Shown here: positions 24,420-37,464 of the stretch, one piece after another
Layout of the letters: every line of letters starts with the position of its first letter
Numbering within the stretch: position 1 is the first letter of the stretch
Assembly (NCBI GenBank): GCA_008921705.1
Contig: VFFE01009205.1
Coordinates: forward strand, 553,025-617,024
Length of the DNA: 64,000 nucleotides
Direction of reading: 5' to 3'
Source: Burhinus oedicnemus
Lineage: Eukaryota; Chordata; Aves; Charadriiformes; Burhinidae
Program-made: the position numbers and the translations under genes
Notes under the pieces: model-generated
Databases searched by the model: none
Seen by the model: only the letters and a program-made list of their open reading frames with translations
Told to the model about the DNA's origin: nothing

Positions 24420-24620
24420 CAAGAAAATAACTGGCGTGGGCTCCGTAGACTTAGATTAAACCAGCTGTAACACAGGAATTTCCGTCATTGTTATTGACCA
24501 GGCTTTGAACACTTTTATCAGCTGCATGTGTTAATAGCTTGTTAATGATTGATGCTGAAGTCTTTTATGACACCAAATGAAAGTGAGAAATAAGTGCGGG
24601 ATTTCGAGGTGACTATTGCA
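24420..24620. promoter_or_regulatory. Candidate conserved non-coding element with HOX-PBX-like site
   Basis: Repeat-free block that includes ATGATTGATG at 24545-24554, a close match to HOX-PBX composite sites. GTTATTGACC and GTTAATAGC homeodomain-like words lie nearby. Enhancer role is inferred from texture only. Confidence 0.3.
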
Positions 24621-24988
24621 GTCACACTCTTTCAGTAGCACTCTTTGCAGAATTTCAGCTATGTTTTAAAACATTTATGCCTGCCAAGATTAGATAGGTT
24701 ACACTGCAACTCAAGATAATACAGAACTACCCTGACTGTGCTGTTCGCTTAGCCCTACATTGAACAGTAAAAATACAGCAACCCTCAGAATGAAAAGCTA
24801 AATTTTAGAAAGTGATGCCGCTCTGCCAGAGTGTATAAAGGAGGGTAAAATGTATAGATGACTTGGTATGTGAGGCAAATAAATACCAGATTTGCAGAAT
24901 ACTGTCTAAAGAGAGCCTCGTTAAAATTGCTCAAGTATTTCAATTTAGGGATTTCTTACATCCTTCATTTCACTTAGTTCAGCATATG

Positions 24989-25069
24989 CTTAAGCTCCAG
25001 AAAAGTCAGTACGACACATTAGCACAATGCATTTCTTGTCTCCATCGGCTACGTATTCTGGAGCTTAAG
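24989..25069 (+). other. Hairpin with 14-bp perfect arms
   Basis: CTTAAGCTCCAGAA (24989-25002) is the exact reverse complement of TTCTGGAGCTTAAG (25056-25069), with 53 nt between. Four more pairs are possible inside (TACG with CGTA) after a bulge on the left. Total length of 81 nt is in the pre-miRNA range, but the continuous stem is short for one. An AAGATGGCG (YY1-like) word overlaps the right edge at 25067-25075. Confidence 0.6.
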
Positions 25070-28000
25070 ATGGCGATCTCCATATTAGCTTAGATAAGCC
25101 TTTCTGCTGATTGCAGGCGATTCTGTGTGGTTATTTACTTCACATGTAACTACATTCCTTCTCTTTTTTTGCCAAGTAAACTAAGAATCAACAGAAATCT
25201 GGAAACACTGCGTACTTGGTATCTCTTCAGGAAAGCACAGGAAATGTGTAGGTGTCTGTAAGTTTTAATATGCATTTATTTTTCTCTGTTCACCTTATTC
25301 CTTTTTACCATCACTGCTTGCCTGTCGTAAATCCAATTAGTGAGGAGCTTTCTACATTGCAATAAACTGCTCTTCAGGAAGAAAATTTGCTTTGAGAGAA
25401 AAGCCTTTTTCCTGCAACACTATTGTAATTTTCTGGTTTTTCACTGCCTCACAAAGCATTTAAATGAAAGCAAAATAAGCTCTACCACTGCATTTACTGC
25501 ACTGCTCCCTCTTCCTGCAAAATGCTTTTTCCATCTTCAAACAATTTTGCTTTAGAAAAAATTTCTTACAAGGATGAAACAAAGATATATAATAAAAACC
25601 AAAAGAGATGCATAGATCCAGCCAGAATAAGAGAAAACCTAACTGCTGGTGTGGTTGTGTAAGATGGGAAAGATCCAGGTTGAAGTCCCTCGTCTGAATC
25701 AAGGACTTAAATCCAGATTTGTCGTACTTTGAACAATTGTTCTAACTGCTACAACAGTGCTGTGCTTTCTGGGTTTGAAAAAAGAAATTCAGTTGAATAC
25801 CTGACAAAACTGTCCTGCAGAAGGGATTGTCAAAACTGCTATGTTATTGTAAAAGTTTTATTTCCTGCAAATAGATATTTTCTGAAAAATATTACAGATT
25901 ATTTTGTTCAGCTCTTTCTTTTCCTGTCCTTTCCTTTAACCAAGTGAATTTTGACTCATAACACACTATAGGCTCAAGTACTCGTGTTGGTTTCTCCAGT
26001 CTGTGTTAACTCTCCATGTTCCACATGTTACAGAGTTTAAATAGCATCAGAGAATATTGTGTACATTTCAAGATAACTCTGGAATAGACTAGCCCTTGAT
26101 TTTAGCTGTCATACTGGACTTGGGTTAATTTTTTCTGTAGTATTGTGGTAATGAGTAATTCTAGGAATTGGGAACCCTGCCGTATATGTAAATGACACTG
26201 GTGAATTGTCTCTGGTCACTGTGTCCCTTAGTCTCATTATTTATTCATGCTTTTTTTTCTCCTCAGAAATAACAAATTAAACCTTAGGAGACTTGGAGGT
26301 TCAAAGGGTTGGTCATTAGTCTTTACTAAGTCCAGTTCTGTAGAGATTAGAACAGGAAACACCATTAAATTTAACTGTTTCAGCATTTCACTGAGCCTAA
26401 ATTCAGACAGTGCTATCACTTTCCTCAAAGGATATACAAAAGCCTATTGTGTTATAAAGAAACTGATTTTTTTTCATATCTGTGCATTGTAAGCAGTTCA
26501 TTCTGGTTTCAGAGACATTAGTGGGTTTTAAGTATTCCTTTGTGTAGAATAAAAACCGGCAGAAAACCTTGATGAGTTTTCTGACTGCATCCACTGCCCG
26601 TATGTACTTTCCTGACTGGTTCATTGCAGACTGGAGTTCTTACAAATGAGACCAAGGCTGCAGGGGAGTGATATCTATTAGCAAATTAAGAAATGGTGGC
26701 TTTCAATATGTAGTAGTCATCATGAAAATGCCAGCTCTCACGATAATGTAGCATCAGAGAATGATGGCTTCTTTTTTAAAGGAGATTTCTGTAAGTAGCT
26801 GTTAACAAATGCTGACTGTATAATAGGAACCACTGTAGAACATGGACAAATACAAAAGAGGGAGAAGTGGCCAAGAACTTGCAGTTTGTTTTCAAAACTG
26901 TATCCTTTTTGCCTGGTCTTTAAAAAAACCTATTAGCAACAGTGATGCTTGAGCGATGCTTACAGAGGGCAACTGCAGCCCAGTAAAGCCTATGTGCCGG
27001 GCTGCCTGGGCAGATGTCTGGAAGGGCCACGTTGCAGAAGGGGTGCCTGCCCTGGTGTCACCCCCCACATCCCATCGCATAAAGCAGCATGGGCAGATCA
27101 ATGTCTGCAGGTATTAATAAATTACTGCAGAAATTACTGCATCATCTCTTGCCTGTCATTCTGCAGTTAAAGCCCCAGGACATGAAAAAGGTGGGTCACC
27201 ATTTGGGGTAAGAGCAGAAACATAAGCAATCACTGTGGGTGATGCTGTGCAAGTTCTGTTGAAAAACTGGGACTTCTGAATTGCCACAACATCTTTGACA
27301 TCTTTGTGTTTCATTATAACTTACTAAAATTAATAAAATTTATGTTTCATATGGTGATTTCAGGGTGCCCACAAATTCTCTTTGCTTACCATCAGTAGAA
27401 AAACACTTGTGGGAGATTCTTATCCTTATTTTACGGAAGAAAAATAAAATGTATAGGACTCAAATCCTTCCTGAACTTGAGTCTCAGGAAGAGCTGTCAG
27501 CTGCATGCAAGGGAATTAGAAATTTGTCTAGTGTTGCAGGAACTGAAAACACACTGAAGTCTGTGCCACATGGTGGTGAGGACACATGGAGAAAGCCTGA
27601 CACCAGCCAAGCCCAGCGATGACTCCTTGCAGAGGATTGCTGCTCTTTCTGGTTTGATGTTACCTGGAAAATCAAACTCCAGGAAACCGTGTGTCTGCGT
27701 TTGTGAATCTATAGCAATGGTCCACCTGCCTGGCCAAAAAGCAGAAATGGCGACACATCGGGAATTCCCGGAGGGTGGAGAAAGGGCACCTTCACCTTTG
27801 CTAATGCTGAGCAGCAAGGTGTGCTCCTGCCCGGTGAGCAGGATCTGCTCTGGCCCCAGGGTAACACAGAGATTATTTGACTGTCACCAACACAGTTTGT
27901 CAAGGAGATGCACGGTGGGAGTGACAAATGCTCCCAAGGAGTATTGCAGTGAGTCAGCAGGTGCTGGTATGATAAAACAGTCCAAAATACCCATTAGACA

Positions 28001-28756
28001 ATACTGTAGCAAAGGTGGATTAATTTTTCTTATAAATTTATGATAAGCAGAGAAAAAGTCTGCAGCCATCAGAGAAAGAATTTGTTACAAATTATTTTTA
28101 ACTACTAACAAAAACTTATGGGTTAATTAGGCCATTAAACTGGTTTCATTTTAAGAACGTGTGAATTCACTGGGACTGAGTCTGTTTTTGCTGAGTTTAA
28201 CGGGAGGAAACTGATAGGGGAGCTTTGAAACAAAGATAGAAGGTGTCACTGATGAGCCAACCAAATCTCCTTAAAAGCAGAGACAGGTTTTTTCTCTAGT
28301 AGTTAATCTTAACGCTTCAAAAATAATTTGATGAATTGAAACTTTTTTTTTAATTCTAGTTACTGTTTTATTTATTTTGAGTAAGAAATTCTCAGGATGC
28401 AAAAAAGTTTAAAATGTGTTGAAATGATAACACTGAAATATTTTTCTGACTTCAACAAAAGAGCTATTTAAAAAATAAACTCTACAGATATTGCTGTGTC
28501 TAAAGCTGAAAAATCTCTTCTTTTTTTGTTGCAGAGCATGACCATTATTAAGTATCTCTTGTTTTACTCCTATGTTTAAAAAAAAAAAGTAACGGGGAAA
28601 AAATGTATTTGTATTCCAAAAAGGATACAAAGTAAAAGTAAAAGAGAACGTGGCCATGCACTCAGCGGTAAAAAAATATTGCCTCACTGATAGGGTTACT
28701 TGTGAAAATGGTCCCTGAATGTTTTCATGATTGTGAGACACTTTTTTTTTCCTTCC

Positions 28757-28774
28757 TTTTTTTTTTTTTTTTTT
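28757..28774 (+). repeat. Poly-T run, 18 nt
   Basis: T18 within a longer pyrimidine tract 28741-28777. No acceptable exon follows. Confidence 0.85.
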
Positions 28775-28941
28775 CCACCGTAGTCATGCAAGCTGTGTGT
28801 TGCTGAGCTCCTGCTGAGCAGCAGTGGAGGAATTACTGGAGCTCCATTCACAGTTTCAAAACTGTTTTGCATTAATGGACAGCCTGAACTGGATTTGGGT
28901 TAGGTTTCACTCTGAGCTGTAACTCTCTCTCCACCCCCTAA

Positions 28942-28956
28942 AATAATAATAATAAT
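28942..28956 (+). repeat. (AAT)5 microsatellite
   Basis: Five perfect AAT units. Confidence 0.8.
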
Positions 28957-30399
28957 TACAAAAGTATGAGATAGGACTAGCGTCTCCACCTCCTGTTCAT
29001 AACCAAGCAAACCAAATATTATTACATACGTTATTGAAGGGGTGAGGAAAGTTAGAGGTCATGAACTGCGCCGTATGAATAGCTGGAGGTCAGATCAATC
29101 ACAGCCATCTATTTCATGGCTGAGGCTTCAGCCTGTAGAGACTGGTTTAGTTATACTGCCTTCTACCAGCTGATCGCAAATTATAATTTAAACCACAAAT
29201 TAAATTAAAGAGCTAAAAAATATATAAACTAAAGAATTCTTCAATGTTTAGTAGACAAGTAACTAAACCATTATTTTTTTTCCTTTAATTAATGTATGGG
29301 GAAGAGTGGAGGGAAGAGAAGCTACAGATATGAGGGTAGGTGTAGTACTTGGGAAATGAGGTAGAATTCAGGGCAAAATAATACCTGTTCTGTGTCTTAG
29401 TACTAATTGTATGATGAGAAGCTAGTTGAGAAAGAGGGGAGTTGTCTGACGTGAGAAATAAGACCTTTTTTGGAACGCTCTCTGAATCTCAATGGCTAGC
29501 AAAGGATCTCGGATTAGACACCCAAAAATTAATGCACGTGATACCACTGCATCTTCTGAATCTATCTCCAGGCTCAGGTAGACACTTTTAATTGCAGTTT
29601 TGGAGTTAGATCAAAATACTGGTGAACAGCGAATGCAGAATTTTGCTAATGGACTGGGAAAGGGAAGGGGGGGAAGGTGAGGTTTAGGGCAAACCAAGCT
29701 GATTTTGTTTGCATCAGACCCCTTTGAAGTGGCAGCAGTTTGTAGTTGCTTTGTGTTTTGCATTGGTGCCTTTTCATATCTGAAGATTCAAACAATAGCT
29801 CCTGGTTATTATCCCACATATTATTGATTAAAAGCTTTGCCCAAAGACCTTCCATCTCACTTTCCAGCTTAGTGTGATTTACTTTTCTTTTTACTCCCTG
29901 TAACATATGATTAATGCTGAGCTAGAGAGTCCCAGCGAGATGAAGCGGAGTGTCAGGTAAGATTTGTCTGCTCGGAAGTATAGATTATTTTATGTTTCTC
30001 GAACTTTGTGGGCCCAGGGAACACAGATCTTGATTGTTAAATCCATCCACACTTTCCCTAGGGCTATAATATGCCAAAAACATTAAATAGCCCACTTAAT
30101 ACATAACCTCATTCTGTATGCTTGACTATTTTGTTTTTAATTTTTCTTCCCTTTCCAGGCTGCTCAAATGAAATGGGATCAAAGAAAAAAAATTATCCTC
30201 ACTGGATTTTGTTAAAATATTAATAGGTTAGGGTTGACTGGCTAAATTGAATATCTATGCTGATCTTGCTTGCATGTTTAACTTGTGCTTAGGAAAATAT
30301 GTTTCCTAGGTGATAACCTTTTATGTACCAGCCTGACTTCATTGAAATGCATAGAGATAAAAATATGTCACACTCCATGGCCATGCTATTCTTGTGTGG

Positions 30400-30560
30400 C
30401 AGTGTGATTATTCAGATGATAATTGACCCCCACCTGTAGACAGCTCAAATTCTGTAGTCAATCATTCCATTTGATGTTAAAATATGTGAAAGTACAATTA
30501 TATAATTTACATTACAAATCATCCTGAATGCCAGGCATCTCAGAACCACTGACAAACGAA
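30400..30560. promoter_or_regulatory. Candidate conserved non-coding element
   Basis: AT-rich, repeat-free sequence with homeodomain-like words (GATGATAATTGAC, GTCAATCATTCC, ATTATATAATTTAC). Judged on texture only. Confidence 0.2.
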
Positions 30561-31759
30561 AGGGAAAAAAGTCAATAAATGAAGTGAATTACACTAGGCA
30601 AAGAATTCAACTTTTCTTATTTGCTCCTGCACAACAGCTTTTATGCAGGCGTTGTTGATGGAGCTCAAACAGATATTGCTTAGTACTGAACTTGACTGCC
30701 TTTCAGCCCCTTCCTAACTTTGGTGATACTTTCTGGATAAGAATACCTTCTTTCACTGTGGAGATGAGAGTCCTTACCAGCAGATAAAGGTAGAAACGCA
30801 TCCATGTCAGCACAGTTTTACGCAACAAAGACTGTGGGCCAGTGAGTTGTGCTCCAAATACTCCAACTTTTAAGCTCCTCTTTCTGTAGACTTTGCTGTG
30901 TATTTTAAAGCTATACAGAGCAGTTGAAGAGCATAATGGTACGGTCTCTGTTTGTCATGCACCTGACTAAGGTCTGTTGCAAACTCTGTTGTCAGTGCTC
31001 AAATAATGTGGGCAAAACAATCCAAATCAGCTCGTACCATTCCTGCATAGTAAATTTATGCAGTGGTGGGCTTAAATCGTGTCTCTGGATCCATCCCAGT
31101 GTCTGTCTGAATGTTGGACACCAAGAATCTAAACTTCACGTGAATTCTTATGGTAGATGAAGATTTTTTTTAACTACATTTTCTCCTCACATTGCTTTGG
31201 ATTCTTCAACCCCTTTACAGCAATCCCCATCACATGACTGCAGATAGTGTCTCAGACACAGACTATTCCTGAAATTTCAAGGCTAAGCATTGTAATCCTC
31301 TATTTATCTATGATTACTCAAAAAAAGAGCCTCCTTCTTGAGCAGATTATTCCACAGGTCTGTATTGGAGCATTCCAGTCTGCTGAGCAAGACAGACCCA
31401 GCTTGGGAATGTGTAACCAACCTTGTAGCAAGAGGAAGCTCAGTGTTGAATCAGTACCAACCAGTGAGCCAAAGAACCAACACAAAACATTGCTGCTGGT
31501 AAAACAGAACTCACTGCTTCTCTCCTGGGTCTCCTCATGTCATTTTAGACGCTTACTCCTTAGCTTCATAGTGAAGAGCCATAGAAAATAGCAAGTGATA
31601 AATTTTTCTGTTAAGGTTTAAACATGGCATTATTTTGCCTTACTATACTAAAGACTTTGTCAACCATAGGTTCTCCCTTTTGATGCTGCCAATGACCATT
31701 TGGTCACAACTTCTTCACTGAGAACATTTAGGTTCAGACAATTTTTGGGAACAGCAGTG

Positions 31760-31920
31760 TCTATGTGGAGAATTCATCAGCCAAGCAACCACTGATTAAT
31801 AATTAGTGATTCCTGCTGGTATGTGATCTCATTAAATAATCATAAATCATAAACAAGTTGTTGGCTTATTTACAGTCTATCTGCAATAACAAAAATAAGC
31901 AGAATTCCTCATCTAGATCT
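31760..31920. promoter_or_regulatory. Candidate conserved non-coding element
   Basis: Dense homeodomain and forkhead-like words (TGATTAATAATTAG, AATCATAAATCATAAAC) without repeats. Texture-based inference. Confidence 0.25.
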
Positions 31921-32789
31921 ACAATGAATAGTTTAAGCAGCTATACATTGAAATTAATTCAAGCCTCTATTTCTTAGTAAGGAAGCAGCCCAAATATACT
32001 TTTTAATCCTGGCCTTCATACTTTAAAATTGCTAATTAGAGTATTTTCCTTAGTCCTAATGGTCCTTGCAAAATCATGTAAAATGTCTTCATGATGTGTA
32101 CTCTTCTACAAAAATGTGCAGAACTTTTCTTCAGCTGTTTTTCCTTTTATAAAGGTGAGACCTTTCATAGAACAAAGTCCAAATGATGTAAAATTGATAA
32201 AAGTATCAGATTCCCAAGTACGAATATTCTAAGAAATGTTCATCATAAAGCAATTGTGAAACTTGGTGTGCTCAAATGCTTCATTTTACAAGACAAAACA
32301 GAAGTTATGAAATTGTTTCAAACAGCCTGAACATCCCTGATAGATGAATGGAAAGGTCTTACTCAAAAGGCTCAGCTTTACCATGCGGTCTCATTTCTCT
32401 GCTCCCAATGCAAAAGACAGGTATCTTTCCTGGCAGATCTCCTGCGAAACTTCAGCTCTTCTCATCACTCTTAATTTGGGAGTCCAAGCAGGAGTGTCCT
32501 CAGCTAATATTTTGTCCCCCTCAGCTGCTGTGAGCAGGGAGAAATTCCCAGTGTTGCTCAATGTAGAGCAAGGCTGAACCCAGTCAGGGTAACTTCCAGA
32601 CAGGGAGGTACCTACTTCTCAATATTATTTTATTTTTTCCATTTTCTTCCCCCGCCCCAGCTGTTTTCCCTAGCTCATTTTTAAAATGAACTACTACCAG
32701 GAGCTGTATTGAGGCCTGCCACGAGTGGCTGCAATTCTTCTGACCTCAGCAAAATTCCTCAATCGTTATCCCAGGTGTGAATTTGGCCC

Positions 32790-33010
32790 GTTGTCTTTAA
32801 TTAAAGCTCCAGTCTGCTCTCAGTAAATTTCACACCCTGTACAAGCATCAAATTATGTTCTTCAATTAGTTGTATCTTTTCTTCTATCCTTTTAATTTCA
32901 GGCCCATCAAAGAGCTGGTTTACTAAATCAATTTCAATGGGAATTTACACATTGTGAATCATAATGGGATGCAAAATTGACTTGGCTAATGAATAGTTAG
33001 TGGCTTTGGG
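32790..33010. promoter_or_regulatory. Candidate conserved non-coding element
   Basis: Repeat-free block with TTTAATTAAAGC, TTCAATTAGTTG, TAAATCAATTTCAATGG and TGGCTAATGAATAG. This is the texture of a homeodomain-rich enhancer; no conservation data. Confidence 0.25.
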
Positions 33011-33419
33011 GTTAATAGTTTTGGGTTTTTGTCTCAGGTACTTTGTATTAAATTTAATTTTGATACTGCTTTAATGAACACAATGTATTACTTCTCCTTT
33101 TTTCACCCGGGCCCATCTAAGGTGTATTCTTTTTGCCTGCCTCAATTGATTTGCTTTATGAATAACTGTATGAGGTTTCTGTTTAAGAAAAGCATTTCTG
33201 CTTGTCCCATTTCTATGTGCTAAATATTTTATTCTGATGTATAAAGTTTAAATAGAAAAGAATCTGGACATTATAGTAGGAATGAAGAAGAAGTTACTTT
33301 AGAGGTTCCCGCCTCTTGCTGCTTTGCACGATCAGTCATAGAACTGCTATTTGTAGAAATACTTTTAGGCATTCATGGCACTCCTCTACGAATAAAAATA
33401 AGTAGAACAGCTATCCGGG

Positions 33420-33440
33420 TACCAAGGAACGACCTTGGTA
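33420..33440. other. Small perfect hairpin
   Basis: TACCAAGG and CCTTGGTA, 8-bp arms with a 5-nt loop. Could arise by chance in 64 kb. Confidence 0.4.
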
Positions 33441-35748
33441 TAAATAAAACATGTCACCACCGCACTCATTTTTGGGATTCCAGTTTAGGGATGTCAGTTT
33501 TGCCCAGGACACTTGAAAGCTCACATCAGTGCAGCCTCGACAGGCTGTCCCATGCAGACTGTACAAGTCGCTTCTGGCCATAGGGGCTGGATTTTGGCAT
33601 TCCTGGAAGAGGTGTGTGTAAAAGTCCCTGTCCATGCTGTACTAGTTTTATGATGGGAATGTTACTTTCAAGTTCTAAGTTTTCATTACCTCCCCAAATC
33701 TATTCCTTTCCTACACAAATTTTTGCCTGGAGGCATAATGACTGCATTAGTTTTCTGATAATAGCTAGTTTTGGAAATAGCTGCACCATCGTTAAAAGTA
33801 CTGTTCCCAAGACAGTCCCTATCCTAAGCCTACTGACACCCAGGATCTACTGAATCAACAAGATGGTAGGATTAAGACACCTGTGAAAGAGCTCTTCTGA
33901 TCCATCTGCTGCCTGGCTGCAATAGAGACGGCTGGTCACAAGGGACTTTGGGTGTGATTTTGACAAGATGCTTCTCACCTGGCATGATAGCATGTGTCAT
34001 CACAGCTGCATACCAACTTCTCATGCCTGGGAAATGATGCCTAGAGAGCTGGGACACTGTCCCTGTCACCACTGGGTATGACATCCCTTGTCATAAAGTA
34101 AGTTTACCCATTGCAACATTGCCAGTCTTTCAAAGATGACCCATTGCTTGGTGTGTGGGCTACAGCGCATCATTTCCATGTGCTTCTAGGTAGAGAATCT
34201 AAAATTGGGTGCTTTTAAGCTGATATTTTTAAGAACAAAAAAGAGAACAGCAAATAATTTTTCACACTTTCTGCGAAGAAACCTGTGGAGCTTCTTGCCC
34301 CAAAATTGAGAGTGAGACACCGTTTTAATAATAAAAATAGTGAGAATTTTAACAGAAAGGATTTTTGTGTGCTTCAGAGCATGAGTCTGCACTTAAAAAA
34401 TATGGTTTAAGTTTTTAGTTTTTAAACACATTCAGAATATAAACACCAGAGAAAAGGGAGAAGACTATTTAAGGGGCAACTCCAGCAGGATAATAAATGG
34501 GTATAAGATGGCCAGGTGTAGATCTAAGCTTAAAGCAGATGATTTTCGCCTATCTGAGGAATGACGTTCAGCAACTTCAGGAGGAATAGTTGAAAGAAAA
34601 AGTCCAAGTACAGCCCAAATGTAGTAATCCATGAGTTAACTGTCTGAGTTTCAGATTAATTGTACTACAGACACAGAGGCATCTGAGCTGGTTCTCTAAA
34701 GAGCCAGGTCGTGTCCAACTGAGCTGGACATTCATGGTGTGAACATAACTATCCTGCTGCCAGTGGTGAGCTGGAGCTAATTAAGCCCTGCTGGACCTGA
34801 GCTCATTTATGCTGAGGCACTGGGGTGTCTCCGCACCATGAGCTGCACTGTGTCCCTTAATACCTATTTTTTCCAGGTTTTCCCATTGCATGATGTATCC
34901 TAGCATCCCTTGTTTCCATGGATAATGGAGTCTGATGAGATTTTGAGCGCTTAAGGTGTTTCATAAAGGCAGCAGTGACTTTACAGACCTTGTGGTCTCG
35001 CATTTTCCAAGTAGAAAGTACCTGAACGGGTAATTCCATATCTACCTTTGTCCGTATATGCTGTACCTGCCTGTGCAGGCTGACCAGCTTGGGCTGACCA
35101 CTAGTGCAGGGAGAACTTGGGATGTGGCACACTTCTGTGTGGGTCCAGGTTGGCATCTGCGGTGTTTCTGTACCAAGCATTGCCACAAGAATTACTGCAA
35201 GGTGCACAAAACTGTTGTCTGTTATTTGTGGTTCTGGAGATTGCATGTCTAAATCTTTTCCATGTTTCATATTCCCCCATGTCTTTACCTTATATTTCTT
35301 TTTTGGAAAAGATTTGTGTCAGATTGTTATGGAAGGGAGCCTAAAATGTATCAGAGGCTCTAATGTTTTTATGTACACCAACTTTTTTTTCTGCTATTCT
35401 TGTCTTTTTTTTACAAAAGAAAAGAAAGATGACTATGTGCAAAGGAGGAAAAAAGTTCTCAAGTCGAATGGAAATGTGATAGTACAAAGTTGCCTACCCA
35501 AATATTTGAGAGACAGGAAACACACTTAGATGATCAGTAGTGGCTGTGATCCTGTCAGGAAAACGTAACTTAGAGAAACTTGGGTTTGATAACCTAGGCT
35601 GAAGCACAGTTACTTTTGGAGATCCTGTATTATCTTCCTATTGCCTTCTGATAGCTATATGAGAACAGTCTGCTGACAGTCTGTCGGGTCATCTGTCTGT
35701 TCTTCTCCATACTCCCTTTTATCAGCAGTCACCACCTTTCTCTGTCTG

Positions 35749-35796
35749 GGGCCAGATCCAATACCCACTGAAGTCCATGGAAAAAATCCCAAGATC
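35749..35796. repeat. Degraded palindromic repeat fragment
   Basis: GGGCCAGATCCAATACC followed by CACTGAAGTCCATGGAAAA matches the dispersed palindromic family typical of sauropsids. Family name not assigned. Confidence 0.5.
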
Positions 35797-35984
35797 CTAT
35801 ACCCTGCTGTGCTATATGAGCCAAAGCATGGGGTTTAGAGTCCACTACATCTGGTTCATTAGATGCTGAAATTAGTTTTGCCAGAAAATAATGACTCCCT
35901 CCTCTAGGCAGTGTGTTACATTTGTAAGACAGGCACAGTCAGTGAACTAACCCCAATCTTCTAATTCTGTGCATTCAGTCACAA

Positions 35985-36035
35985 AGGGCTGGATTCCTCA
36001 CTGATGTACATCAGCATTGTTCCCAGCTTTACGCT
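35985..36035. repeat. Degraded palindromic repeat fragment with perfect 14-bp palindrome
   Basis: GGGCTGGATTCCTCA leads into CTGATGTACATCAG (36001-36014), a perfect 14-bp palindrome, similar to the family's CTGGTGTAAATCAG-type segment. Lies about 190 bp from the fragment at 35749. Confidence 0.45.
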
Positions 36036-36299
36036 ACCATAAAATGTCCTGAGATGTGTATGGCTTGGCTTGTTTTAAAAAAGGATATTTTATTAATGAG
36101 CAAATATAAGAAAGAATCTTTTAATATGAGTCTTAGTTTAAGTAAGTATACGGTATGGGAGGGAAAAGTATAACCTCCAGCTATGTTTCTGCAATGGATG
36201 TGATTCTAGTATATGAAAGTTCTGTATAGCTTACCAAAAATTGTAGATGTGCAGTAGCAGCAATGTGTGCAGCTCATACTCAGCTACATGTGTCTTACT

Positions 36300-36700
36300 G
36301 ACTCGGCTGCTTATTTTTGAGCCATTGTACTTCAGATAAACAATGGAGAGCCTGCTGCAGTATTGCTGGCATTACACATCAGGCATTAAGGACAATTAAT
36401 GGGCTTTAACTTCCCAAATTACTTAAGCGCCTTCAGAAGAAATCCAGAGAATAATTTTCAGTCACTGGAATGAAAATGTCACAGTTTTGTGCTTTGGTAA
36501 ATAACTGGTTCACAGAGATGTCTTACTTATCAGTGTGGTATGCTTATTCATTAAGGGCTAATTGCAGAGGTCTCTAAATGAAACACCGCAAACCACATTC
36601 CACTCCAGTGCCAGTTTGTTTTAAGTTTGCAAAGCTTTATTATTAGCACGATTTAATTATGAAAATGGCAACCATGGAGAATTCTGAACACATTCTTTCC
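36300..36700. promoter_or_regulatory. Candidate conserved non-coding element
   Basis: About 400 bp of repeat-free sequence with a SOX-like AAACAATGG (36339 region), GACAATTAATGGGC, GGGCTAATTGCAG and CGATTTAATTATG. Texture-based inference. Confidence 0.3.
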
Positions 36701-37420
36701 CTTGATCATTAGTTACAGGGCAAAAATGAAACACTTTCAACAATGAAGGGTTCATATTTCAAGCTTATACAGTAGCTGCTAAAAGGCTATACTCAGAAAA
36801 TCAATTTTATTAAAGTCCTTCAAGCACTAAAGGGACTTCCATGCAACTAAGCAATTTTAAAAACATGTCCACAAGCAGTGACTTTTTGATTCATGTTTTT
36901 AGCAGGGTTATATTTTCACTGTTTTCAATATTGTCCCCCAAAGCAGGGTCAGAAATGGTTTGAGGGGGGGAGAAGAGGTGAGTAAAGCATGTTCTGACAT
37001 AGCTGTGACTTGCATCCTTTACCTTAAGGTACTTAAAAGAGGACTGTGAACTGGATCTGAGAAGCCTGGCATGCTCTTAACTAAAACAGATCAAAAGTCA
37101 ATGGTGTTTTCACCTTTTTCAGCTTTCTTTTTCAGCCCAGGAAATTAAGTTTAGGGGACTACTAAGAAACAGTGTAGACTCTGGATTTTTTTGAAAAATG
37201 AAGCTGTGATTTGAGCTAAAAATAACAGGAAACTATTTTCCTGGAGATAAAAGGGAATGACATGTATGGTTACAGGATGAAAAGAGTTCATGCATTGCTC
37301 TGCTCCTAAAGAGATGACAGGGAGGGAGAGCTGTGTCTGTATTTCAGGGCCTAACATCGCTGTGGACCGATGGAAAATTGAGTGCAAGTCCACCACAGTC
37401 ACTGAGGTCTAAAGTAAATT

Positions 37421-37464
37421 ATTGCCCTGATCCAAAGTCCTTTGACTTCCATGCATCAAAACTC
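37421..37464. repeat. Degraded palindromic repeat fragment
   Basis: CCCTGATCCAAAGTCC followed by TTTGACTTCCATG matches the opposite orientation of the dispersed palindromic family. Confidence 0.4.

Larger units (their letters stand above)
21101..32600. other. Non-coding block, probably intron
   Basis: No supported exon. It contains a C8 run near 22148-22155, an octamer at 22420-22427, a CTCF-like site and Z-DNA-prone repeat (23806-23868), candidate conserved elements near 24420-24620, 30400-30560 and 31760-31920, a hairpin (24989-25069), (AAT)5 at 28942-28956 and an 18-T run at 28757-28774. The rest is featureless AT-rich sequence. Confidence 0.4.

Noticed and set aside
27570..28043. 157-codon plus-strand open frame
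   Set aside because: Random-looking composition with overlapping frames on the other strand; no Kozak, promoter or splice support.
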